Shown piece by piece: positions 10,730-22,012 of a DNA stretch of 64,000 nucleotides (positions are counted from its first letter, which is position 1; each line of letters opens with the position of its first letter). The notes beneath the pieces were generated by a model. It saw nothing but the letters and a program-made list of their open reading frames with translations. It was not told the origin of the DNA and did no database searches. The translations under genes and the position numbers were made by a program. Origin of the DNA: Tuctoria greenei (lineage: Eukaryota; Streptophyta; Magnoliopsida; Poales; Poaceae); contig JAYESD010000003.1 in NCBI GenBank assembly GCA_036927565.1, positions 95,775,591-95,839,590 on the forward strand, given 5' to 3'.

Positions 10730-13015
10730 TTAAGCCTTGGCTTTAGGTACCCAAATGGTGTTGGGTCCTTTGATGTTAGTTAAGAGGCACTTGGGCACCC
10801 ACACACAAGGTCTGGGACTCTTGTGGTGTGGCCCAACATACCTAGCATATGCCTTTCCAAGCTTGTTCCTTAATAAAACATATGAAGCATCAAAATAATG
10901 GAACAATGGATGCGGTTCTTTCTTAGGCATTTTAGGTGTAGTAGCAATGTTCTTTTCCTTGGTGCTGTATGAGCCTCCTTTGACAAAGACAATCAAGTCT
11001 TTGCTATTCTTGGGAGTTTTGGCATTTCGCCTCAACCCCCTAGAATAACCAATACCATCCTTGACAAGGGGATGTCTTGTGTTGGTAAATGTACTACATG
11101 CATATGCCACCTTCTCCTTGTCAAAAATGCCACCCTTGGGTGCTTGATTGGTTTGTGCCAACTTTAGCTCATTTTTAAGTTTTATGATTAAGTTTGAGCA
11201 TTTACAAGGTTCTGATTCTTTGGATTTAACATTTGTGGAAGGTGAGCTTGTAGAGGAAGAAGGTGCATTGACCTTGAGAGACTTCACTTGCGTCTAAAGG
11301 ATTTTGTTAGCTTGTGTCAAACTAACAAGTTCATCCTTGAGCACAATTGTAGTGTTCTCAAGGTTTGAGCAAGTTTCCTTGCTCAAAGCGAGTTCATGCT
11401 CAAGTGTCTTGCTTCTTTCTCTTTCATGCTCCAAGAGCTCCTCAACCTCTTGACATCTCTCCTTTTGTAGGATGAGCATGTCCTCTTGACGGTTGATGAG
11501 TTCTTCTTTCTCAAATATCTCTTCCGTTAACAATCTCAATCTCTTCAAGGTGCTTTTGCTCATGTCTTTAAGCATGTGTTCATTTTCACTACTACTATCA
11601 AAGTCATCATGATAAGAAATTGAAGAGGAGGATTTAGATTTAACCTTCTTTCTTCCCTCCTTGGCCATGAGACATGTTGGCCTTGGGATCTCCAAGTTGG
11701 GGAAGAGCTTGTTCTCCGTTGTTGTCTTCTTCATAGCAATAGTTGCTACCTTCTCATCTTCATCGGAGGAGGATTCTTCATTTGAGTCCCACTCCTTCCC
11801 AAGGTGGGCATGTCCGGATTGCTTCTTCTTCTTGAAGTACTTCTTCTCTTTGGACTTGCCCTCCTTCTTCTTCTTGTTTTCTTCATGTGGACAATCCACA
11901 ATGAAGTGGCCATATTCTCCACAATTGTAGCAAGCCCTTTTTGATCTTGTCTTGGGCTTGTCTTTGCTTCTTCTCTCATTTTGGCAGCTCCCCCTCCTCC
12001 TTCTAAACATTCTCTTAAAGTTGTTGATGAAGAGAGCTTCTTCTTCATCGGTGTCGGGACTCTCCTCATCACTCTCTTCCTTTTCTTGAGATTTTGAGGA
12101 CGCTGCTTTGAATGCAATATCCCTTTTCTTGGAGGAGGAAAGCCTTTGTAGATCGTTGTAGAACATCGCTTCTTTCTCCATCATCTCATGGTTGATGATT
12201 CTCCCTAGCACTACTTTGGGAGTCATCTTGTGGAAGCCTGGACTTTCACGAATTAGTGAGCAAAGAGTGATGTTTCGAGGCATGAATGCTCGAATCATCC
12301 TCTTTACTACCTCGTGGTCGGTCCACCAGGTGCTTCCATATGACCGACTCTTGTTGATGAGAGTCTTGAGGCGGTCATACATATCTTGCGGAGATTCACC
12401 CTCCATGATGGTAAATCTCCCAAGCTCTCCTTCGATCATCTCGATCTTTGCTTCCTTTATGACGCGGTTGCCTTCATGCACCGTCTTGAGGGTATCCCGA
12501 ATCTCCTTGGCAACCTCCAACCCTTCAATGCGGTTGAACTCCTCACGAGTCAATGAGGAGGTAATCACTCCAGCGGCTTGAGCATTGCGATGTAGAAGGA
12601 CGGCTTGCTCTGGAGTGATGTCTTTCTCATTCTTGGGAAGATGAACACCTGTCATCACAATTTGCCACAAACTACGGTTTAAGGAAATGAGGTGCATCTT
12701 CATATTATGCTTCCACATAGAATAATCATTTCTATTAAATTGAGAAGGTTTGCCAATGGGAATAGACAAGTAATGGTTGCTAGCGGTTAGTTGCTTATGA
12801 TTGTAAGGATATCGGGAGTAGTCTTGTGAACTACTGCTATTGTCAATGTTAACCGGAGCAATTGGCTTGATCTCTTTCTTCGGCACATTGAGCTTCTCAC
12901 GAAGCCGTGCCTTGAGCATCTGAACTTCTTCGTCGTCATTTGAATCATCTTGAAGAACATCGACATTCTTCGTCTTGGTGTCATCCGGAACCTCGTTGTC
13001 ACCCCTTCCGGCCAT
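10730..13015 (-). pseudogene. Sire-1 gag, single in-frame stop
   Basis: Starts MAGRGDNEVPDD at 13015, about 40 nt after the PBS. Residues ~85-290 are the UBN2-type Copia capsid region (SQFNRNDYSMWKHNMKMHL). A CCHC knuckle CYNCGEYGHFIVDC lies at 362-375, and a charged coiled coil at ~480-573. An in-frame TAG at 11294-11296 follows, then the same frame runs on to 10730, ending VWVPKCLLTNIKGPN...TIWVPKAKA-stop. Full length would be about 760 residues, as usual for the long Sirevirus Gag. Gag forms the virus-like particle. One point change seems to be the only lesion. Confidence 0.88.
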
Positions 13016-13052
13016 TACTTCTCCGAGTTGTTAGACTCTTGGGGAGAAGCCT

Positions 13053-13066
13053 GCTCTGATACTAAT
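13053..13066 (-). other. Primer binding site of Sire-1
   Basis: The minus strand after the 5' LTR reads ATTAGTATCAGAGCAGG. Apart from A for G at the third base, TAGTATCAGAGC is the usual Copia PBS complementary to the 3' end of initiator tRNA-Met. It fixes the 5' LTR edge at 13067. Confidence 0.8.
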
Positions 13067-13391
13067 TGAAAGTCGCCTAGAGGGGGGTGAATAGGCAATA
13101 ATATCTGAAATCACTTAATCAAACGAGATTAAATTCTCTGTGGCCGGACTAGTTTGCACAGGGTCGGACTAGTCCACTCAGCACAGGGTGGAAACCCTAA
13201 AACTTGATTTCTACAAGTTATTTGCGGAATTAAAGTCTACAAAAGATATGAGCAATGTGTAGTAGACTTGTGAAGCTCAGATTGTGAAGTTTAAACACTT
13301 AGATTGCAAGTTCACAATTGTGCTCAAAGTGTAAATCGATAAAAGCAAAGTGAACCCTAATAGCAATACTAGTGATCACAAAAAGCGAAAG
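13067..13391 (-). repeat. Sire-1 5' LTR, left portion
   Basis: Matches 2830-3150 of the 3' LTR closely. It is interrupted at 13392 by Sire-2, with the TSD GAAAG at 13387-13391; the LTR resumes at 25541. Confidence 0.9.
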
Positions 13392-14752
13392 TGTAAGGAT
13401 CGAAACGCCCAAGAGGGGGGTGAATTGGGCTTTCTTTCAAATTTTAAGGTAATTAAAAGCTAACAACTTAAAGCCCAATTCCCTATGCAATTAATCTATG
13501 CAATCAACGTAAATTAAAGTTGCGTAATGAAGATTGCATAAATTTAAAAGGGAGAGGGATGCAAATGCTCAAGGGACATGGAGTTTATCTCGTGGTTCGG
13601 CAAGATCACAAGGATCTTCCTACATCCACGTTGTGGCACCCACCGAAGGGTTTTGCCACTCCCAAGTCACCGAGACAAGGGGGTCTTCACTATTCTTCTC
13701 CGTTCGCCAACCTTGGCAAGGTGGAGCTCAAGCCTTGTACACTTTGAATCCTCCGGGCTTCCACAATCCTCTTGGCAAGCTCCGGAAGTCACACACACCA
13801 AGGGACACTCCCTTATGGCTCTCACTACACTAGAGACTCCAATCACCTAGAATGGAGGCACACAAGCACTATCTCTAGCTAGTTCTAGCCTATCTCTTGG
13901 TGTACAAATGATGAACAATGATGTGAAAGTGGTAGCTCTATGTCTTGAATGCTCTAGGATGTGTAGAGTATATCTGGGCTTCAAGTCTTGTTGATTTGAC
14001 AGGTTGAAGGGGTATAAATAGCCAGCCTCCACGAAATAGCCGTTGGAAAAGTAGGCTGACATCACTTCTCTGCGAACATCGGATGATCCGATGTCTCCCC
14101 TTCAGTTAACATCGGTCAAAGCCAAATTAGTTGATGTCACTGTGTCAGATATGACCGTTGTTAGACCGATGTTGACCTGTCTTCTCGTCGGATGATCCGG
14201 TGGCTCTTTCTCCAGAATTTTGCTTGATCTTGAAGCTTACTGGAGTGATCGACCGATGTATGTAATTCTGCACGTCGGATGATCCGGTGCTTCACTTGGT
14301 CCAATGGTATTGCAAACTGTGATGATGGACCGATGTCACTGAGCCACTCACATCGGATGATCCGGTGAGTGCATTTGTCTGAGGTCTTCTTCTTCTGTTG
14401 ACACAACTCGACCGATGCAGTCAACTCAACAAACATCAGATGATCCAGTGTGTTCAATCTGTTGACTTCGAGTTGTTTTAAGTTGTTCTTTCGAAAATTG
14501 AACTTGTGACCTCTTTGACACTTGATTGAAGTGTTGTTTTGATAGTCTTCAAGTATGAAGTTAGAGTTTTCACTTCTTGTCTTCGTATGATTCGATTTGA
14601 TCTCATTGGTTGATTTTATATGGGTCTCCAATGTAATATTGATTTCATTTGATTGAGTGTTATTGGGACCTTGCATTCACAAATTCATTAGTAATATCGA
14701 ATGGTTGTCATTAATCACCGAAACCGTACCTCATGGGGCCTAGATGCTTTCA
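13392..14752 (-). repeat. Sire-2 3' LTR
   Basis: 1361 bp, very similar to the 5' LTR; differences include the G-run near the start and a short gap in the palindrome region of the 5' LTR near 25210. It has palindromes of the form CATCGGATGATCCGATG at about 14070-14450 and TATTTATA (minus) near 14011-14020, giving the order palindromes then TATA. Confidence 0.92.
14070..14450. repeat. CGGATGATCCG palindrome cluster in Sire-2 U3
   Basis: At least five copies of CGGATGATCCG or variants (near 14079, 14189, 14276, 14353, 14437), interspersed with GACCGATG half-sites. It is the Sire-2 counterpart of the CGGACTAGTCCG motif of Sire-1 and Sire-3. The copy in the 5' LTR is at 24885-25230. Confidence 0.75.
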
Positions 14753-14770
14753 ATCTCCCCCTTTTTGGTG
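14753..14770 (-). other. Polypurine tract of Sire-2
   Basis: Minus strand CACCAAAAAGGGGGAGAT directly precedes the 3' LTR start TGAAAGC. Confidence 0.82.
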
Positions 14771-15102
14771 ATCGATGACAACACAATAATTTAAAGTGCA
14801 ATAATAATGAATTTGATGGTACAATACTCAAGTAGATATGCAATGAATACAAGATAGGACACATTAAGCTTGTAGAAATCAAATGAAATTAATGGCGCGA
14901 AAAGCTCAATCGATTAATAACATAAGCAAATGTGACAAGCGGAAAATAACATAAGCAAATGTGACAAGCGGAAGAGTGCTCAATTAAAATTACATAAGAG
15001 TACTCAAGCACGGATACAAAGGATAAACACACGAGAATACAAAGAGCAAAACTCACACTCCCCCTGAGACTACTACTACCACTCCCCCTGACTCCTCTAC
15101 CT

Positions 15103-15136
15103 CTTCTCCCCCTTTGGCATCAAGACACCAAAAAGG
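15103..15136 (-). other. Second polypurine-like motif of Sire-2
   Basis: Same TTGGTGTCTTGATG and CCAAAGGGGGAGA motif as in Sire-1 and Sire-3, 12 nt beyond the ORF3 stop at 15148. Confidence 0.68.
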
Positions 15137-15147
15137 GGTCAGAGAGC

Positions 15148-17319
15148 CTACATACCCTGAGAGCTGGGCGCGATGACGAACTCGTCACCGTCACAGTCGT
15201 CAGAGCTGGAGTCGCCGGTCGTAGGAGCTGCCGGAGTGGAGGGAGCTGGGGGGTCTGCTGCCGGTGCTAGAGGAGAGGAAGCAGGTACTGGAGGCGACGG
15301 TGGAGCTGGAGGAAGTGGAGCGCTCACCACAAATGTCGGCGTCTACTGTAACAGAGTCGTCGCAGGCAGAGGTGAGTGAATCGGTGCGCTGGGTGCCAGA
15401 AGTGGTGACATACTGATCGAAGGAATAGGAGTAGTGGGCACCTGAGCAACACCTGGAGCCAGTCCCAGTCCAGGCTGCTGTGGAGGAAGGACGATCCCGA
15501 TCTGAGTGTAAAGGTTGGTGATCAACCCTAGGATCCCCATCATGGCCTGCTGGGTCTGCTGCTGCTGGTCGAGGGTACGCCAGTGCATCTGATCAACAAG
15601 GTTTGTGAACCGGTCCGTATCCTCTCGCCTCTGTCGGGCGATCTCCAGCTGAAGCTCCTGTTGCTGCCTCTGCAGCTGTGCCAGGTGTGCAGCTTGCTCT
15701 GCCCTGGCCTGCTCAGTAGCGAGCCTGTCCTGGCGCTGCTGCTCTATCATCTGCTGGAGTAGTGTTGACAGCTCTGACGGCTGTGACACCTGCGCCTCGG
15801 ACACAGGAGGTGGAGTCGGTGGTGGAGCAGCTGAACCTCCTGCCTCTTCATCGTGCTGCCTCGGTGAAGGTGGAGGAGGAGGGAAGTACTCCTCGACACT
15901 CTCGTCTGTGTTGCTCTCGGACCAGACGTGCTGCAGATCTCCTCCTTGAGCTTCCGCCTCAGCTAGTCGCTCATCCTCTCTCTCAAGGTCAGACCAGCCC
16001 TCCTCAGTCAGTCGGGCCCTGACCTGACGCTCAACTGGACGGCCAAGGCGGCGGTCCCCTGGAGCTGGAGCTCGGTAGTGTCCAAACCGTGACACACTCT
16101 CGTCAGAGAGACGGTCGTGTGCGGCGGACCCCTCGGGAACCATCATAGTGAGCAGGTAGCTGATCCAGCGCCCGTAAGCTAGCTGCCTCATCATGCCCAC
16201 ACCATCGGTGATCACATCTTCCATCTCGCAGATGATGACATCCACAATGTCAAAGTCCATCTCGTTCATGATGTAGAACAGGATCGTCTGCTGGAGGCTG
16301 GTGAAACCCTCAAGATAGCCGGACCTCGGCAGGAGAGAGCGACGCAGGGTGAGGTGCACCATGCGCGCTGCAGGAGTCAACAGGGCTGGAACTCTCGGCT
16401 GGTCTGGAGAGAAAGTGGGTCCAAACAGTGATATGATCTCCTCCAGAGCAGGAGCCACTCCTCCAGTGAGCGGCCTCCTTGGCGGATCTGCCTGACCGCA
16501 GACCCTCTCATGTATGCAAGTGTCGTGCAGGTCTACTCCAAGCAACTGTCCCAACGTCTGCCTCGACAGGTGGTAGTGCTGACCCATGAACATGAAGTCA
16601 ATGGATCGTCTGCCCTCAGAGACGTAGAGGGTGGCGTAGAACACGCGGACCCAATCCTCCACGTAAGCACTCTTCTCATATGACAGCAACTGCACCAGGC
16701 CCCTGTACCTCTCAAAGAACGGCCTGATCTCTGTCCCTGTGGCTACTTCAAGCTGGACCCAATCCATGTAGTTGTGTTGGAACAGCTTGTGGCCACGGCG
16801 TCTGTAGGTCTCGTAGAGAGACGCCTGTGTGACCATCCAGAACCGACTGTCCACCATAGCTTCCCGGGGCTGCGGGTACCACTCCTCAGGCAACACACTC
16901 CACCTGAGCTTCCGGAGTTGCTTGGCCTTCATCTTCCGGTAGTCCGTAAGACGGACTCCCTCACCGACACGGACTGCCGTGTCCATCTCGTAGATGGCCC
17001 TCTCAGCCTCCCTGTCCTCACGACGGTCGGCAGCCGTCGGTCTCGGACGAGGAGCAACCTCGGTGTGACCTCCACGTGTCCGGGCTGAGCGTCGGTGGAC
17101 GAGAGGCTCAACCGGCTCCTCTTCGGCCTCGGAGTCGTCGATCACGGGAGGCTGCCTGGAACGAGCCTCGCGGATCCTCAGGGACCCTCCTCGGCCACGC
17201 TCACGCTCCTCGGCGGCGCGAGCGGCCATCAACGCCTTCTTCTCCTCCTTGGAGAGCTTCTGCTTCTTTGCGGCGGGCTCCGCGATGGCCTTTCCCTTGT
17301 TCTTCCCGTCGTGAGCCAT
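15148..17319 (-). pseudogene. Sire-2 ORF3, accessory protein of unknown function, one in-frame stop
   Basis: From MAHDGKNKGKAIAEP at 17319 the frame runs 658 codons to a TAG at 15343-15345, then continues in the same frame to 15148 (ending DEFVIAPSSQGM), about 723 residues if read through. Visible parts: a Lys/Arg-rich N-terminus with KKQK (residues 1-60); an acidic patch DDSEAEEEP (~61); a core (~120-395) with KLRWSVLPEEWYP, DWVRVFYATLYVSEG and ILFYIMNEMDFDIVD; a proline-rich patch (~480-505); a Gln-rich coiled coil (~515-595); and a Pro/Ala-rich tail with SSSDDCDGDE. It aligns by motif order with ORF3 of Sire-1 and Sire-3. The frame is open upstream to 17739, but that GC-rich part looks like leader. 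I do not recognise a function. A nuclear or RNA/chromatin-binding role is only a guess from the basic N-terminus. Confidence 0.72.
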
Positions 17320-18738
17320 CGCAACGAAGCAAAGCGCGTGGACGAAGTCGACGATGTACAGAACGGCACCACGAAGGTTGACGCGGCCGGGAAACCCTAA
17401 CGGCGACGAGGGGATCGCGACCGTAGAGGATGGCACACGTTGAAGGTGGAGAGGGCGGTGTGTGCGTGGGGCAGCTTTGGCGGTGGAGAGAGGCGGCGGT
17501 GGCGCTTGGGCGCGGTGGTGTGGTGTGGAGACGGCGGCGCGGCGCTTGGAGGTGAGGCGGCGCGGGTGTGTGGCAGTGTCTGGCGGGAGCACGGCGGCGG
17601 CGGTGCGAGGAAGAGGCGGCGGCACGAGGGAGAGGCGGCAGCGCGAGGGAGAAGGGCGGCGGAGCTGGGGAGAGGTGGCGGCGCGATGGACGGTGGTCGG
17701 CGGCGGCGATTTGGGCGCGATCGGCGGCGGCGAGAGCACGGGCGAGCGAGGCGTTGGGGAGAGAGAAAGAGGCGGCGGCGCGCGGGATTAAATAGTGGAC
17801 CCCAAACCCTAGCCGTTATTTTAACACCGGATGGACCGATGCTAGATAATATGAACATCGGTCGAATGCAAGAGTAAGGATATTCAAGAATTGCTGTTGA
17901 CACCGGATGGACCGACGTCTAGGGTTTTGATCATCGGTCGAGTATCACAGTAAGGGTGTTCAACAGAGTGATGTTGACACCGGATGATCCGACATAGGAT
18001 GAAGTAAACAACGGTTGAATTTACCACAACTCCAGAAGAGTGAACATCGGATGGACCGATGTTTTCCAGAATAAACGCGTCGGATCATTTGAGGTTCTGA
18101 CTGAACTGGCCCTTGAAGAATGAACACCTATTGATCCGATGATGGATGGGTTTAGGCATCGGATAATCCGATGACAACAGAACAGAAACATCCCATATAT
18201 GTCCTTTGACCAAACAAACAATCAAAGAGAAACACATGTCTTAGGACTTTTTGGGCAACCCCTTACCCCTCAAAAATCTAATATGCCAATAGCTTGGCTA
18301 AACCTTAAAGCAAACGGAACACCGAGAAAAGTGGAGGAAAAATATCCAAATAAAATGTAAGGCCCATGCTTTGTGAGGTAGAGTATGAAGACTTCTATCT
18401 CTTTGAAGCATGTTCCTCTAGGTATTAACGTACCTAACATTTTGTTCTTTCCACCTTATATGAGTTGAGATATTGTATTTTAAACAAGTCTCCTTCTCAT
18501 GAGGTGGGTTCCCCTTTGTGACAATCTACCGTATGCAATGCCAAACAAGTTATAGTGCAAGAAATTAAATGAGTGCAAGTCTATATGGCAGGGATCATGC
18601 AAGGCATAAAATAAATCTATCTTGCCAAGTTTAAACCTTCCAAAGGCTTCCTCAGGGAAAACTATTTCTAGCTCACCCCTATCCTTTGGGAGTTAGACAA
18701 GACCTATATGATATGCATCCTTACATGAACATGGCGAC
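17320..18738 (-). promoter_or_regulatory. Sire-2 region between RNase H and ORF3: palindromes, TATA-like box, GC-rich leader
   Basis: Reading minus from 18738: a non-coding AT-rich part; a palindrome cluster at 17820-18180 (forms of CACCGGATGGACCGATG and CATCGGATAATCCGATG); a TATTTAA box at about 17784-17792; a CT-rich stretch (TCTTTCTCTCTCCCC) some 15-25 nt further on; and a very GC-rich leader to the ORF3 ATG at 17319. The palindrome-TATA-leader order is that of the LTR U3/R. I infer an internal promoter for ORF3. Open frames on the plus strand here are GC-composition artefacts. Confidence 0.5.
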
Positions 18739-19671
18739 TTACATGACGTTAGATGCATCTAGCACATTTAATTCACTTCGAAGTCTAGAAAAGGTTTTCT
18801 CATCAAGTGGTTTTGTGAAGATATCCGCCAATTGTTCTTCGGATCTAACACCTTGCAAAGATATGTCTCCTTTAGCCTCATGATCCCGCAAGAAGTGATG
18901 GCGAATATCAATGTGCTTAGTGCGGGAGTGTTGAACAGGGTTTCTAGCTATCTTGACCGCACTTTCATTGTCACAAAGGAGAGGCACACAACCAAATTTA
19001 ATTCCAAAGTCCAAAAGGGTTTGCTTCATATATAGAATTTGGGCACAACATGCACCGGCCGCTATATACTCCGCCTCCGCGGTGGACAAAGCCACATAAT
19101 TTTGCTTTTTGCTTGACCAAGATACTAGGGAACGCCCAAGTAAGTGGCACCCACCGGAGGTGCTCTTGCGATCCACACGGCATCCGGCAAAGTCTGAATC
19201 CGAGTATCCCAAGAGATGGAAACTAGCGTTCTTGGGGTACCACAAACCTACACTTGGGGTATGCTTGAGATACTGAAGTATCCTAAAGACCGCCTTCTTA
19301 TGTGATTCTTTAGGTGTCGCTTGAAAGCGAGCACACAAGCACACACTAAACATGATATCGGGCCTAGATGCGGTAAGATATAACAATGAACCAATCATGG
19401 AACGGTAGAGAGATTGATCAATAGGTTTACCGTCCAAGTACGCGTCGAGATGACAATTTGTCGCCATTGGAGTACTTCTTGAGCTACAATCTCCCATCTC
19501 AAATTTCTTCAAGAGGTCCTTGGTGTACTTCTCTTGGTAGATGAAGGTCCCCTCTTGAAGTTGCTTGATTTGAAATCCAAGGAATAAGTTGAGCTCTCCA
19601 ATCATTGACATCTCGAATTCCCTAGACATCATGGTGCCAAACTCATGGCTAAGAGATTTGTTAGTTGAGCC
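18739..19671 (-). pseudogene. Sire-2 pol: RT C-terminus and RNase H
   Basis: The frame 19632-18739 (297 residues) runs from SREFEMSMIGELNLFLGFQ through KYTKDLLKKFEM, YRSMIGSLLYLTASRPD and the RNase H motifs VDRKSTSGGCHLLG, LVSWSSKKQNYVALSTAEAEY, LLCDNESAVKIARNP and ADIFTKPLDEKTF. It is intact except for the join to the upstream RT: one T is missing from a T-run at about 19672, just after YVDDII, shifting frame between the two halves of pol. Confidence 0.88.
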
Positions 19672-21998
19672 AAAATGATATCATCGACATAAATTTGACA
19701 AATAAATAAATCCCCATCGATGTCCTTGGTGAAGAGTGTGGTGTCCACCCTCCCTATCTTGAATCCTTGCATGACCAAGAAATCCCTTAGACGTTCATAC
19801 CACGCCCTAGGTGCTTGCTTGAGCCCGTAGAGCGCCTTGTGTAACCTATACACATGGTTAGGATTCCTCAGATATTCAAACCCGGGAGGTTGCTCAACAT
19901 AAACAAGCTCGTTAATATAGCCATTAAGAATGGCACTTTTAACATCCATTTGATAAAGCATTATATTGTGATGTGAAGCAAAAGCAAGGAGTATACGAAT
20001 AGCTTCTAACCGAGCGACCGGAGCGAATGTTTCTCCAAAGTCTAGTCCTTCAACTTGTGAAAAACCCTTGGCCACAAGTCTTGCCTTGTTGCGGACCACA
20101 ACGCCATTCTCGTCTTTCTTGTTGCGGTACACCCACTTCGTTCCGATGACGTTCTTGTCCTTGGGTCGCTCCTCCAATACCCAAACTTCATTGCGGGTGA
20201 AGTTGTTGAGTTCTTCTTGCATGGCCATCACCCAATTTGGATCTTGGAGTGCTTCCTCTATATGAGTGGGTTCTACACACGAAACAGAAGAGTAGTGCTC
20301 ACAAAATGAAGCGACATGGTGAGAACGAGTACTTACTCCCCGTGACGGACTTCCGATGATTTGATCAATCGGATGCGCCTTGGAGATGCGTCCATGCCTC
20401 ATTAGTGATTGTGAAGCACTTGGCGGTGGTGAAGCATCTTGCTCATCTTGTGGTTGGACTTGATCTTGGACTTCTTCTTCTTGTTGTTGGTGTTGTGTGG
20501 CTTGTGAATCTTGCATTGGCAATGGATCATCTTTCTCTTCTTCTTCATCAACTTGAGGCGCCATGGAGGTGTTGATGTTGGAACTTGATGCTCCCCCTTG
20601 ATTATGGCTCTCCTCAACTTCGGGCTTGATGTCTCCAATGGTCATGTTTTTCATGGCTTCTCGTAGAGGCTCATCATCTATATCATCATGACCAAAACTC
20701 TCCTCTTGGGAGCCATTAGACTCATCAAACTCAACATCACAACTTTCTTCAACTAACCCGGAGGTTTGGTTGAATACTCGATATGCTTTTGAGTTTGACG
20801 CATAACCAAGAAAGATACCAACATCACACCTTCTTTCAAACTTACCAAGCCTTTTCTTGCGGTAGATGTAGCACTTGCACCTGAAGACTCGGAAGTAGGA
20901 GATGTTGGGCTTTCTCCCAATGAGGAGCTCATATGGGGTCTTTTGAAGTAGTCGATGAAGATAGACCCTATTTGCGGCATGGCACGCCGTGTTGATTGCT
21001 TCGGCCCAAAACTTCTCCGACGTGCCATAGTCATCAAGCATTGCTCTAGCAAGGGTGATGAGAGTCTTGTTCTTCCTTTCAACGACACCGTTTTGTTGAG
21101 GGGTGTATGTGGCCGAAAACTCATGCTTCACGCCTTCACGATAACACCACTCCCCAATGTTGTAGTTTTTTAACTCGGTGCCGTTGTCACTCCGGACCTT
21201 GATGATGGGAAGTTGAAATTCCCTTTGAGCACGTTTAGCAAAGGTCTTGAAGACTTCCGGAGTTTCACCCTTGTCACCTAGAAACAAGGTCCAAGCATAT
21301 CTAGAATAGTCATCAACAATAACAAGACAATAGAAATTACCACCAATACTTTGATATGTGGACGGTTCGAAGAGGTCCATGTGGAGTAGTTCAAGCGGCT
21401 TGGAGGTTGACACCATTGTCTTCATTGGGTGGTGTGAAGCAACTTGCTTCCCGGCTTGACAAGCGCTACAAAGCTTGTTCTTCTCAAACATGACATCCTT
21501 TACGCTGGTCACCATCCCAAGCTTGAACGACTTCTTAAGCTTGCTCATCCCAATGTGAGCAATGCGTCGATGCCATAGCCAACCCAAGCTTGTCTTAGTG
21601 AAAAGACAAGTGGTCAAGCTAGCATCCTTGTTGGAGAAGTCCACCAAGTAAAGATGTCCATGCCGAAAACCTTTGAAGATTAGTTCTTTGCTTGATTCAC
21701 TAGTTACTACAACACCATTCTTGTCAAAGGTGCACGTTAGTCCAAGATCACATAGTTGTGCAATGGAAAGTAGATTGAAACTAAGTGACTTAACATATAG
21801 TACATTAGAAATGGACAAATCATGCGAAATAGCAATTTTACCTAAACCAATTACCTTCCCCTTTGAGTTGTCACCAAAGGTGACTTGTTCATGATTATCG
21901 GGGTTCTCTATGGTGGTGAACATACCATCATTGCCGGTCATATGTTGAGTGCACCCGCTATCGAGTACCCAATGCTTTCCTCCGGCTTTGTAGTTCAC
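19672..21998 (-). pseudogene. Sire-2 pol: protease, integrase and RT through YVDD
   Basis: A 789-residue open frame (21998-19629) whose first codon follows directly on a TAG and which has no early ATG. In order: protease WVLDSGCTQHMTG, pre-integrase GWLWHRRIAHIGMSK and CSACQAGKQ, integrase Asp (LHMDLFEPS), Asp (VRSDNGTEL), Glu (TPQQNGVVERKN), an acidic linker, then RT with KARLVAKGFSQVEGLDF, DVKSAILNGY, LKQAPRAWYERL and the intact catalytic YVDD. All catalytic residues checked are present. The only clear lesion is the 1-nt loss just after YVDD. Expression must rely on Gag-Pol fusion. Confidence 0.9.
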
Positions 21999-22012
21999 CT
22001 ACACACATGAAG

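Noticed and set aside
17440..17903. Several overlapping long ORFs on both strands in GC-rich sequence
   Set aside because: No domain, extreme Arg/Gly/Pro composition, all frames open at once: a GC-composition effect in the Sire-2 ORF3 leader.
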